Made by a program: the position numbers and the translations under genes. From the NCBI GenBank assembly GCA_020634515.1, contig JACKBL010000004.1, positions 124,001-188,000 of the forward strand: a stretch of DNA of 64,000 nt. Direction: 5' to 3'. The notes under the pieces are model-generated. The model ran no database searches and was not told where the DNA came from. It saw nothing but the letters and a program-made list of their open reading frames with translations. The stretch's first letter is position 1; each line of letters starts with the position of its first letter. Positions 7,991 through 16,591 of this stretch are shown here, one piece after another. The DNA comes from Ardenticatenales bacterium (GTDB taxonomy: Bacteria; Chloroflexota; Anaerolineae; Promineifilales; Promineifilaceae).

Positions 7991-10138
7991 TTACCGATCC
8001 GCGGGGCAGTACTGCTCAAACTCACCCACGCAAATCTCGTCCCAATTGCGGAAACCATCCGCGATCACCGTCTCCGCGATGTTCTCATTCGTCACGGAGA
8101 TGGGCGTCAACTTGGCGAACGGAATGTCATTCTGGCCGTTGTTGATCGTGTCGTTGGCGACCACGGACACATCTTCGCCGCGCAGAAGGCGAATGGCGGC
8201 CTGCGCCGCGGCTTCCGCCTCCAACTTGATGGGCTTGTAGACGGTCATGGCTTGCCAGCCGGAGAGGATGTTCTGGATGCCGCCGACGGTGGCGTCCTGG
8301 CCACTGACGGGGATGGGCTGCAAGCCCTGGCTCTTGAGAGCGGAGATGACGGAGTTCGCCAGACCGTCGTTGGCGGCGAAGACGGCGTCTACATTGCCAC
8401 CGGCGGCGGTGAGAATCTGCTCGAAGATGACGAGCGCCTGCTGGTTGTCCCACTCCGGCACGGCCTGGTCGGCCACCAGGTTCCATTCACCCGCGTCATA
8501 GTGCGGTTGGGCGATGGAGAAGTACCCTTCACGGAAGAGGGTGGCGTTGTTGTCGGTGGGGGAGCCATTCAACTGCACCACCTGCGGCGTGTCCACGGGC
8601 AGGGCGTTGATCAGGGGTTCCAGGGTTTCGCCCATGAGGCGACCGACGGAGACGTTGTCGAAGCTAACGTAAAGGTCCGCGCCAGGGCCTTCGATGGTGA
8701 GGCGGTCGTAGTCAATGACCTTGACGCCGGCCTCGCGCGCCTGGGCGATGATGGCCGCGCCACTGCCGCTGTCCAGGTTGACCAGGAGCAGCACGGTGGC
8801 CCCGTTGGTGATCGCCTGCTCCGCTTGCGTTTGCTGCGTGCGGGCGTCCCCTTCGGCGTTGACGATGGTGTATTTCACGCCGGCGGCGTCGAAGGCTTGC
8901 TCAAAGAAGCGGCGGTCGTCGTTTTCCCAGCGGGCGGACGAGGCGCTGTCCGGCAGCAACACGGCGATCATGCCTTCATCCATCATCGCGCCGCCCTGCT
9001 CCGTGGGGCAGTACTGCGCGTACTCACCGACGCAGATTTCTTCCCAGGTGCGGAAGCCATCGGCAATCACGGTGTCGGCGATGTTGTCTTTGGTGACGGC
9101 CAGCGGGGTCAGTTTGATGAAGGGCAGGTCACCCTGGCCATTGTTGATGGTGTCACCGGTGAGGCTGGCGGCTTCTTCGCCGTTGAGAAGAGCAATGGCG
9201 ACCTGGGCCGCGGCTTCCGCCTCCAACTTGATGGGCTTGTAGACGGTCATGGCTTGCCAGCCGGAGAGGATGTTCTGGATGCCGCCGACGGTGGCATCCT
9301 GGCCGCTGACGGGGATGGGCTGCAAGCCCTGGCTCTTGAGAGCGGAGATGACGGAGTTCGCCAGACCGTCGTTGGCGGCGAAGACGGCGTCTACATTGCC
9401 GCCGGCGGCGGTGAGAATCTGCTCGAAGATGACGAGCGCCTGCTGGTTGTCCCACTCCGGCACGGCCTGGTCGGCCACCAGGTTCCATTCACCCGCGTCG
9501 TAGTGCGGTTGGGCGATGGAGAAGTACCCTTCACGGAAGAGGGTGGCGTTGTTGTCGGTGGGGGAGCCATTCAACTGCACCACCTGCGGCGTGTCCACGG
9601 GCAGGGCGTTGATCAGGGGTTCCAGGGTTTCGCCCATGAGGCGACCGACGGAGACGTTGTCGAAGCTGACGTAGACATCCGCGCCGGGGCCTTCGATGGT
9701 GAGGCGGTCGTAGTCGATGACCTTGACGCCGGCCTCGCGCGCCTGGGCGATGATGGCCGCGCCACTACCGCTGTCCAGGTTGACCAGGAGCAGCACTTTG
9801 GCTCCGTTGGTGATCGCCTGCTCCGCTTGCGTTTGCTGCGTGCGGGCGTCCCCTTCGGCGTTGACGATGGTGTATTTCACGCCGGCGGCGTCGAAGGCTT
9901 GCTCAAAGAAGCGGCGGTCGTCATTTTCCCAGCGGGCGGACGAGGCGCTGTCCGGCAGCAGCACGGCGATGCTGCCTTCCGGGGCGGTTATTTCTTCGGA
10001 TGTGCCGCCGCCGGGGGCTTCGGTGGCCGCGGGAGTGTTCGTTTCGCTGGTATCGCTGCCACCGCAAGCGACGAGTACCAGGGCCAGCGCGAGCGCCAGC
10101 AGCAGGGTGAATAGGCGATTTCGGCTTGAGAATAGCAT
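7991..10138 (-). CDS. Double-headed sugar-binding lipoprotein (XylF-like, tandem duplicated)
   Basis: A 715-residue lipoprotein. A signal peptide ends in the lipobox LVAC, followed by a Ser/Thr/Glu-rich linker. Two complete type-1 periplasmic binding domains follow (about 45-375 and 379-712); family members normally have one. Each starts with IAVLLPDSASSARWENDD and contains DYDRLTIEGPGAD, VQLNGSPTDNNA, AVFAANDGLANSVI and VSGQDATVGGIQNIL. The nucleotide offset between copies is 1002 bases. About 765 bases (8205-8970 and 9207-9972) are nearly identical, while the C-terminal 75 residues of each lobe differ clearly (for example SLTGDTINNGQGDLP against VVANDTINNGQNDIP). GAGGAGAAGG precedes the ATG. 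It should deliver sugar to the permease and perhaps signal to the kinase fusion. Confidence 0.9.
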   Translation of the reverse strand: MLFSSRNRLFTLLLALALALVLVACGGSDTSETNTPAATEAPGGGTSEEITAPEGSIAVLLPDSASSARWENDDRRFFEQAFDAAGVKYTIVNAEGDARTQQTQAEQAITNGAKVLLLVNLDSGSGAAIIAQAREAGVKVIDYDRLTIEGPGADVYVSFDNVSVGRLMGETLEPLINALPVDTPQVVQLNGSPTDNNATLFREGYFSIAQPHYDAGEWNLVADQAVPEWDNQQALVIFEQILTAAGGNVDAVFAANDGLANSVISALKSQGLQPIPVSGQDATVGGIQNILSGWQAMTVYKPIKLEAEAAAQVAIALLNGEEAASLTGDTINNGQGDLPFIKLTPLAVTKDNIADTVIADGFRTWEEICVGEYAQYCPTEQGGAMMDEGMIAVLLPDSASSARWENDDRRFFEQAFDAAGVKYTIVNAEGDARTQQTQAEQAITNGATVLLLVNLDSGSGAAIIAQAREAGVKVIDYDRLTIEGPGADLYVSFDNVSVGRLMGETLEPLINALPVDTPQVVQLNGSPTDNNATLFREGYFSIAQPHYDAGEWNLVADQAVPEWDNQQALVIFEQILTAAGGNVDAVFAANDGLANSVISALKSQGLQPIPVSGQDATVGGIQNILSGWQAMTVYKPIKLEAEAAAQAAIRLLRGEDVSVVANDTINNGQNDIPFAKLTPISVTNENIAETVIADGFRNWDEICVGEFEQYCPADR

Positions 10139-10502
10139 GTTCCTTCTCCTCGAAAAGATGAACGGTGGACGGGAATGTATGGGCAACGTTGCCGGTGCGG
10201 GGGACGCTGTGCCGGGAATAGGCCAATTCATCGCACAACGATTGGTGGCGCGTGCCGCGTTGAGCCGTTGCCCACGGAAACCGGGGAAAGAGGTGATCAG
10301 TTGTTGGGCGATGTGCCATACAAAACTGAACTGGCGTTGGTTAAGTTACACAAAAAGGATAGCATGGGAGTGGGAATGCCGGCATCAAGGCTTCCCCCCA
10401 ATCATTTAACGGAAATCCCCTGCTTGCTTTGGGGGAAAACCCCTAACGGGCATAGGGAGACGGGGCCATTCATCGCCGGGCGAATTCAGGTAAAATGGCG
10501 AC
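10139..10502. promoter_or_regulatory. Divergent intergenic region, sugar operon / response regulator
   Basis: This 364-base gap lies between the binding-protein gene (minus) and the response-regulator gene (plus) and should hold both promoters. TAAAAT at 10491-10496 lies six bases before the regulator's ATG, a spacing that would give a leaderless mRNA. I found no convincing -35 element. One TGCCGGCA palindrome lies at 10379. No further structure stands out. Confidence 0.4.
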
Positions 10503-11549
10503 ATGGCAAAGACGACCCTTTTGTTAGCGGACGATCATGCGGTGGTGCGTGCCGGCATTCTCAACGCCATCAAAGAGCTTCCCGGACTGGAAATCATCGG
10601 CGAAGTAGGGGACGGCCCCTCCCTCTTCCATGCTCTCGCCCACCATCGCCCCAATCTCCTGCTACTCGACGTGACCATGCCCCAATTCGACCCGATCCCC
10701 GCCATCGGGCAAATCCGCGCCCTTTATCCCCACATGAAAATCCTCGTCGTCACCGCATATGATGACGACGTGTACGTGCAAGGGCTGCTGGGTGTCGGCG
10801 TGCATGGCTACCACCTCAAGGACCAACCGCTCGCCGACCTGCGGCTGGCCGTGCAGCGCGTGCTGCAAGGTGAGCGGTGGGTTTCCAGCCGCGTCCTCAG
10901 CCGGCTGCTGCATCCGGCGACGGAGGCGGGCGAGAGGCCGGCGCTGACGGAGCGACAGCGGGAGATTTTGCGGCTTTTGCGGCAAGGAATGGACAACCAA
11001 TCCATTGCGCGCCAGACGAGCCTGAGCGTGAAGACGGTGGAGAACCACCTGACGCGCATCTATCGCCAGCTTGGCGTACAGAGCCGCCTGGAGGCGCTGA
11101 ACCACATCATGGCGCACCCGGACTTGATCGGGGAGGCGGGGCACGCCCTGCCGCCGCCCGCGCCGGCGCGTCCCGGCGGCGACGAAGTGAGTTTGCTGTT
11201 GGTGGATGATAATGCGCGGTATCGGGCGCAACTGCGGCGCATGGTGGGTAAGGTGTATCCGCAGGCCACGATTTATGAGGCGGAGAACATCGCCGGCGCC
11301 CTGGCCGTGGCGCGGCGGGTGGATTTGCGGCTGGTGTTGGTAGATGTGGTGCTGGGGGATGAGGATGGTATCCAGTGTACGCGGGCGCTAAAGGCGCGCC
11401 TGCCCGCCGCGCGCATCATTTTGATCAGCGCCTATCCTGATCGGGAGTTTCACCGGCGTGGGTTGGAGGCGGGGGCGGTGGCTTTTCTGGATAAGAAGGA
11501 CCTGGATGGGAAGACGCTGCGGCAGGTGATTGAGGACGTAGCCCTGTAA
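10503..11549 (+). CDS. Response regulator, REC-LuxR HTH-REC
   Basis: A 348-residue regulator with two receivers. The first (1-120) has acidic residues D10/D11, phosphoacceptor D56 in LLLLDVTMP and a lysine in HLKDQ. A NarL/LuxR helix-turn-helix follows (about 145-205: LTERQREILRLLRQGMDN, SVKTVENHLTRIYRQLGV). A second receiver fills residues 228-348, with D235/D236, D281 in LVLVDVVLGDEDG and a lysine in FLDKKDL. NarL-type regulators usually have one N-terminal receiver. Divergent position and NarL type make the ABC-kinase fusion at 4100-5701 (HisKA_3 type) the natural partner, presumably controlling the sugar operon. This pairing is inferred. Confidence 0.88.
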   Translation: MAKTTLLLADDHAVVRAGILNAIKELPGLEIIGEVGDGPSLFHALAHHRPNLLLLDVTMPQFDPIPAIGQIRALYPHMKILVVTAYDDDVYVQGLLGVGVHGYHLKDQPLADLRLAVQRVLQGERWVSSRVLSRLLHPATEAGERPALTERQREILRLLRQGMDNQSIARQTSLSVKTVENHLTRIYRQLGVQSRLEALNHIMAHPDLIGEAGHALPPPAPARPGGDEVSLLLVDDNARYRAQLRRMVGKVYPQATIYEAENIAGALAVARRVDLRLVLVDVVLGDEDGIQCTRALKARLPAARIILISAYPDREFHRRGLEAGAVAFLDKKDLDGKTLRQVIEDVAL

Positions 11550-11560
11550 CAGATTGCGGA

Positions 11561-13225
11561 TTACGGGGCCGGGGAGATCCCCAGGGTGACGGCTAATTCC
11601 GCCGCCAGCCCGGCAAATGTCGGTGCGGCGGTTTCCTGGGCCGAACGGGCAATTTGTGGCCGATCCAGCTTGACCAGAATGATGAATTGCGGATTGTAAG
11701 CGGGAAGCCACCCGACGTAGGAAACAATCGTGTCAGTAGGGTGGTAGATGCCGCCTTCAGCAATTTGGGCTGTGCCGGCTTTGCCCGCCACCAGGTAACC
11801 ATCTATTGCGCCGCTGCCGGCAGAGGCCACGGACATGTCTATCAGCTTCCGCGCATTACTTTCGCTGATAACGCGATTGCCGGCAACCAGTTCCCTTGCC
11901 CGCTCTTTTCCCTGGATCGTGGTCGTCTCCACGACATACGGCTGCATCAGCAAGCCGCCGTTGGCAATGGCCGCGACGGCGTTCACCATCTGCATCGGCG
12001 TGACGGCGATCCCCTGCCCAAATGCCGTCGTCAGCATAGAAAATTCGCTCCAACTTGGTTCTCCCGGTTCATTGAACAACGAGGTTGATTCCGCCGCCAG
12101 GTCCACTCCCGTGCGCTGATCCAGTCCGAAAGCTCTCAGGTAGTTGTAATAGCTTAGCGGCCCGATGGCTCCCGCCAGAGCTGCCGCGCCGGTATTAGAG
12201 CCATAAACAAGCACGCCGGTCATGTCGATCTCGCCAAAAGCAGCCCGATCTTCGTTGATTAACCGGAAGCCATCCGCTTCAAGAACCCCGCTGTCATAAA
12301 AAGGTGTGTCCGGCTCTACGATTCCGATATTCAGCGCTGTCGCCATGGTGATTAGCTGGAACACGCCGCCAGGTTCATAGATAACGCTAACCGCGGGATT
12401 GATAAAAAGACTCAATTCCTCATTGTAGAAAACGTTAGGATCATAACAAGGGGCATTGGCCAGGCCCAGGAGTTCTCCCGTTTGCGGATTCATCACGATA
12501 ATGGACCCGCTCTCGCTGCCATACTTCCGCAAGGCTTCATGCAGGTGTCGCTCTATGATGGTCTGCACATCCTTATCTATGGTCAGCCGCAGATCGGCCA
12601 CCGCGCCCAGGGGATTATCCGCGAGGTTGTAGCGGGGTTCCGCGCCGGACAGCCCGCCGGTCAGCAAATCGTCGTAATAGGCTTCAACGCCCCCACCACC
12701 AAGATTCTCGAAATTGACGAAGCCCAGAACGTGGCACATTAGCTCGTCGTGGGGGTAGAATCGCCTGGGCAGCGGTTCGAGGTATAATCCTGGTTCATTC
12801 AGGGCCTCGATTTGCTCCGCAACCGCCGCGGAAACGCGCCCGGCCAAAACAACGTAAATATCGTTTTCTCTCAAGAGCGATGCGATCTCCCCGCGAGGTG
12901 TCTGTAGCAGGGGAGAAAGCGCAGCCGCCAGAAACTCGACATCCGTGATGTAGCCTGGACCCGCCCCGACCCGGTAATCATGGATTGTGTACGCCAAAGA
13001 CTCTCCATCCCGGTCGAAAATCGTCCCCCTGTCTCGTTCCTCGACTAAAGGCGCGGTCCGTTTGACAAACTCCGCTGGCAAAAACAGTCTCTCCAGCAGT
13101 GTTTTGACGGTCAGATTGTTCTCGGAAAACAGCGCATAGGCGGCCCATATTGCCAGCACCAAAGCACAAAGCCGTAGCAAGATCTCTTTATGTCTTGATA
13201 GAGCAGAGAGTGATTGCGTTCTCAT
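11561..13225 (-). CDS. Class B PBP-like protein with lost transpeptidase active site
   Basis: A 554-residue protein with one N-terminal membrane segment (about 14-34), a bPBP dimerisation/pedestal region (RGTIFDRDGESLAY at 66-79) and a transpeptidase-fold domain (about 220-545). All three penicilloyl-transferase motifs are altered. SxxK is G287-V-F-Q290 in YEPGGVFQ, SxN is G342-S-N344, and KTG is K482-A-G484. The fold is otherwise well preserved (FGQGIAVTPMQMVNA, VSYVGWLPAYNPQF). It is therefore probably a catalytically dead bPBP that may still bind and activate a SEDS partner. Such a partner is encoded divergently, the two start codons lying 12 bases apart and overlapping head to head. Its 3' end converges on the response regulator with an 11-base gap. 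Confidence 0.88.
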   Translation of the reverse strand: MRTQSLSALSRHKEILLRLCALVLAIWAAYALFSENNLTVKTLLERLFLPAEFVKRTAPLVEERDRGTIFDRDGESLAYTIHDYRVGAGPGYITDVEFLAAALSPLLQTPRGEIASLLRENDIYVVLAGRVSAAVAEQIEALNEPGLYLEPLPRRFYPHDELMCHVLGFVNFENLGGGGVEAYYDDLLTGGLSGAEPRYNLADNPLGAVADLRLTIDKDVQTIIERHLHEALRKYGSESGSIIVMNPQTGELLGLANAPCYDPNVFYNEELSLFINPAVSVIYEPGGVFQLITMATALNIGIVEPDTPFYDSGVLEADGFRLINEDRAAFGEIDMTGVLVYGSNTGAAALAGAIGPLSYYNYLRAFGLDQRTGVDLAAESTSLFNEPGEPSWSEFSMLTTAFGQGIAVTPMQMVNAVAAIANGGLLMQPYVVETTTIQGKERARELVAGNRVISESNARKLIDMSVASAGSGAIDGYLVAGKAGTAQIAEGGIYHPTDTIVSYVGWLPAYNPQFIILVKLDRPQIARSAQETAAPTFAGLAAELAVTLGISPAP

Positions 13226-16200
13226 GACGAGGAAGTCCTCTTTTCATACGCCATGCACAAGCAAGAAAATCCAGTACAAATAAGAACTCGAGCGTTATGG
13301 TCGGAAGCAAAGCGGATTGATTGGGTATTGCTCTTGGCTGTCGCCGCGCTTTGCTTGTTTGGCTTGATGATGGTCCATAGTACCACAGTAGGCACCCGTT
13401 ATACCACTGATGAGGACCCTTTGTTCTTTTTTCGTAACCAGGCGCGGGCCGCCTTCATCGGTGTCATGTTGGTGATAATTCTGTCCGGTACGCGCCTTGA
13501 GTGGCTGCAATCATTGGCTTTGCCATCCATCTTGTTTTCCATTTTGGCGTTGATGCTTTTACTTGTTGTTAACGAACAAGTGTTTGGGGCGGCCCGATTT
13601 TTGTTTGCGGGGAGTTATCAGGTTGCTACCTTTGCCAGGGTGGCCGTTTTGCTTTATGTATCCGTGTGGGCTTCATCTCGCGGAAGACGGCGGATCAAGT
13701 CGCCGTTTCAGGGATTGATACCATTCAGCCTGATCGTTGGACTGGTCGCCTCTCTCATTCTGCTGCAACCGGATGTGACCTCCTCGATTTTGTTGATGCT
13801 GGTCGCCTTTTCACTCTATTTCGTGGCTGGCGCTACCTGGCAATACTTCGCCCTGTATGGTTTCGCCGGTGTGGCCGCGTTTGTGTCGCTTGTTTCAGGG
13901 TTGCCCTATGCCCGGGCTAGAATTGAAGACTGGATGGCGACTGTTGCTCAGCCCGCGGCAAGCTCATACCAGATACAAACCGCGTTCGCGGCCATATTTA
14001 ACGGAGGAATAGGGGGGCAGGGATATCGCCTCGGACAGGTGAAGTACATTATTCCTGTACCTTTCTCGGATGCGGTTTACGTGGTAGTTTGTGAGGAGTT
14101 TGGCTTAATAGGGAGCTTGCTGGTATCCGCCTTGCTCCTGCTGATCGCCTGGCGAGGCATCATGATCGCGCGCAAATCGCAGAGTTACTTTGGCTGCCTG
14201 CTTGCCTATGGCGTGTCAACTTTGCTTCTTTGGCAGGTCTTGATCAACGTGGGCGGCATGACGGCGGTGTTTCCGGCTGGTGGGCTGCCACTGCCGTATA
14301 TCAGTTATGGCGGCAGCGATCTGGTCGTTCAGTTTGTCGTGGTGGGACTGCTATTGAGTGTTTCCCGGCATGGTGACGCGGCGGTTGAATCGGATACTCC
14401 CCCGGATAAGGAAAGAAAGAGGGCACGAAGATTAATGTTTTCCTGGTCTACGCTGCTGATTTGCGCGAGTGTGCTGCTTTTAGGGTTGCTTGTCTACCGA
14501 AACACGCAGTTGATCAGTGGGGTTCCCACGCAAAATATCGAAGATGCTTTTGACATTGTGGCTTCGGCGACCAGCACGCTTTCTTTTACAGTGAATCGCT
14601 TGGTCGTGTTTGGGTTTTTCGCCGTCTTTCTTTATTCATTGTTTGACATGCGACTGACCGCCGTGCGGTTTGACCAGGATTGGGTAGCGATCATTGAGGA
14701 GAACCTGGAGAAAACGGGGAGGGTTGAGGCTGCTCTGTTGGGTCGTAATGGCGCTGAACTCCTGGCGACCTATTTGCGTCAACATCCTGAGCGTGATCTG
14801 ACGCTGCCAAACAAGACGCTGCTTCAATATGCGAATAATGACCTGCGGCAAAAAAACCAGGCTGTGTGGCGGTTAGTCAATTCCATGAATGAAAATGAAG
14901 GAGGCGTTTCCGGGGGGATGGCCGCCATGGTGCTGGAGGTGTTGAGTGAAATGCTGGCGTCGCCGATTGAAGCGTTTGAGGGGACCTTGTCCGGCACGTC
15001 TTTTCACGTTTTCTTGCTGAATACATACGATCTGTTTTCCAGTTTGCGGCTCCCACGGCAATTGTTGATCTTGATGCCGGCAAAAAGCCAGCTAACGGAA
15101 AATGAGTGGATGTCCATTCCTGAGTTAACGCGGCAAATCAGCGGCAAAGTGGACATTGCCATTTTGTTGGCGTGGTCAGCCAGACATCGTTCTGCTATGT
15201 CTCTGACGCGCCTGCGGGAGGTATTGGCCTTCGACGTTGTGGTGATTGGGCAACCGGAAATGCTTACCTTGTCCACCCGTCGCCACCGACGCGATCATTT
15301 TCGGCGGCTGATTCTAAGCGTCATCAATCTACATACGATTTCTCCTTTTGTCACGGCGGGGGCGACGCCGGAGACGATGTTTGTCGGACGGGAAAAAGAG
15401 ATAAGGGAGATCGTCGAACACGCGACAACAACGAACTATGTTGTTGTCGGCGGGCGTCGCATCGGCAAGACGTCTCTCTTGCGCCGACTGCACGGCATCA
15501 GATTGCCGGCCGCCGGGGTTCTCGCTCTTTACCAGGACTGCACTATCATTTCGTCATATGCGGGCTTTTTGGCTACGCCGCTACGGGATTGGAGACCCGC
15601 GCCTCCCGCCCAGGCTCCGGCAACCTTTGGTGATTTGTTGAAAATGCCGGCATTAGACCAACCCCTTATGCTTTTATTGGATGAGGCTGACAAGATCGTC
15701 AACCTGGATCGACAGCAAGGCTGGCCAATTCTGGAAGCAATGCGCGCCCTGACAAACTCCAGCAACGTCAAAGTTGTTCTTTGCGGGGAGCGCGTCTTGC
15801 TTGGCGCCCTCCAGGACTCCTCAGGCCCGCTCTTCAACCTGGTTGACCCGGTTCGTCTGGGGCCATTGGATTATCCTTCCGTGGCCGACCTGATTGTGCG
15901 CCCAATGAGTCAGCTAGGCATTCGCCTCGTGCCGGAGGATGAGGTCGTTGAACGGATTTGGGACATTACATCCGGCCACCCCAATCTTGTCCAACGACTC
16001 TGTAGCCGCTTGCTTGACCGATTGTTGCGCGAAAATCCCGACAGGGAAATTGTTCAACAAATCATCTCGGATTCCCCACCAGGCAAAGAGGTGCATGACG
16101 GCGGGTTTCAGTGGCGGGAGATTGCCGGTCGCGCCGTGTCTTTCTTGCTCCCCGAAAGCCTGAACCTTGCGGAAACAGGAGGAGCGTCTGAGGCCAATCG

Positions 16201-16591
16201 CCTGGAGACCAGTCTGGCGCGAACGATAACGCTTGCTGACGTGGAAGCCGTGGCCCAAGAGCCTGGCTTCTTGCGGGACGACTTGCTAGAAACATACTGG
16301 GGATCGGCCACGACACTGGAAAAGATAGTCAGCCTGCTCATGGCTGAAAATCCGCATCTGAGGACACTGTCCACCATCAAAGAGGCACTGGTTGCCCGCT
16401 GCAACCTGGATGTCAGTTCCCGCGAAATAGATGCCAGCCTGCAATTGTTGGTTGATCTGCGTTTGATCCTCAATCGGACGCCATCTGGTTATCAATTTAG
16501 GGCCACCGCCTTTCCGTCAGTCGTTGCCCAAACGCTGACCCTTGAGGATACGTTGGCTGTTCAGGTAGAGGAGTATCGTGAGCAACAATGA
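13214..16591 (+). CDS. SEDS (FtsW/RodA-like) polymerase fused to STAND-like AAA ATPase
   Basis: A 1125-residue fusion. Residues about 35-395 are a SEDS glycosyltransferase with roughly ten membrane helices. The catalytic-type aspartate D286 is kept in VPFSDAVYVVVCEEFG, as are INVGGMTAVFPAGGLPLPY and SYGGSDL. Two further membrane segments follow (about 408-428 and 460-478). The cytosolic part has a middle domain (490-715), a MFVGREKEI boundary, and a P-loop ATPase with Walker A GGRRIGKTS (746-754) and Walker B LLLDEAD (820-826). A winged-helix-like end lies around 1040-1120. FtsW and RodA have about 370-420 residues and no ATPase. An alternative start is ATG 13253. The stop overlaps the next gene by ATGA. 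Likely role: glycan polymerisation or signalling gated by an ATPase. Confidence 0.88.
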   Translation: MRSHDEEVLFSYAMHKQENPVQIRTRALWSEAKRIDWVLLLAVAALCLFGLMMVHSTTVGTRYTTDEDPLFFFRNQARAAFIGVMLVIILSGTRLEWLQSLALPSILFSILALMLLLVVNEQVFGAARFLFAGSYQVATFARVAVLLYVSVWASSRGRRRIKSPFQGLIPFSLIVGLVASLILLQPDVTSSILLMLVAFSLYFVAGATWQYFALYGFAGVAAFVSLVSGLPYARARIEDWMATVAQPAASSYQIQTAFAAIFNGGIGGQGYRLGQVKYIIPVPFSDAVYVVVCEEFGLIGSLLVSALLLLIAWRGIMIARKSQSYFGCLLAYGVSTLLLWQVLINVGGMTAVFPAGGLPLPYISYGGSDLVVQFVVVGLLLSVSRHGDAAVESDTPPDKERKRARRLMFSWSTLLICASVLLLGLLVYRNTQLISGVPTQNIEDAFDIVASATSTLSFTVNRLVVFGFFAVFLYSLFDMRLTAVRFDQDWVAIIEENLEKTGRVEAALLGRNGAELLATYLRQHPERDLTLPNKTLLQYANNDLRQKNQAVWRLVNSMNENEGGVSGGMAAMVLEVLSEMLASPIEAFEGTLSGTSFHVFLLNTYDLFSSLRLPRQLLILMPAKSQLTENEWMSIPELTRQISGKVDIAILLAWSARHRSAMSLTRLREVLAFDVVVIGQPEMLTLSTRRHRRDHFRRLILSVINLHTISPFVTAGATPETMFVGREKEIREIVEHATTTNYVVVGGRRIGKTSLLRRLHGIRLPAAGVLALYQDCTIISSYAGFLATPLRDWRPAPPAQAPATFGDLLKMPALDQPLMLLLDEADKIVNLDRQQGWPILEAMRALTNSSNVKVVLCGERVLLGALQDSSGPLFNLVDPVRLGPLDYPSVADLIVRPMSQLGIRLVPEDEVVERIWDITSGHPNLVQRLCSRLLDRLLRENPDREIVQQIISDSPPGKEVHDGGFQWREIAGRAVSFLLPESLNLAETGGASEANRLETSLARTITLADVEAVAQEPGFLRDDLLETYWGSATTLEKIVSLLMAENPHLRTLSTIKEALVARCNLDVSSREIDASLQLLVDLRLILNRTPSGYQFRATAFPSVVAQTLTLEDTLAVQVEEYREQQ

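Noticed and set aside
7958..10114. 718-codon open frame on the plus strand opposite the binding-lipoprotein gene
   Set aside because: It mirrors the duplicated minus-strand gene, has no ribosome-binding site or known domain, and its openness follows from high GC content and codon use of the real gene.
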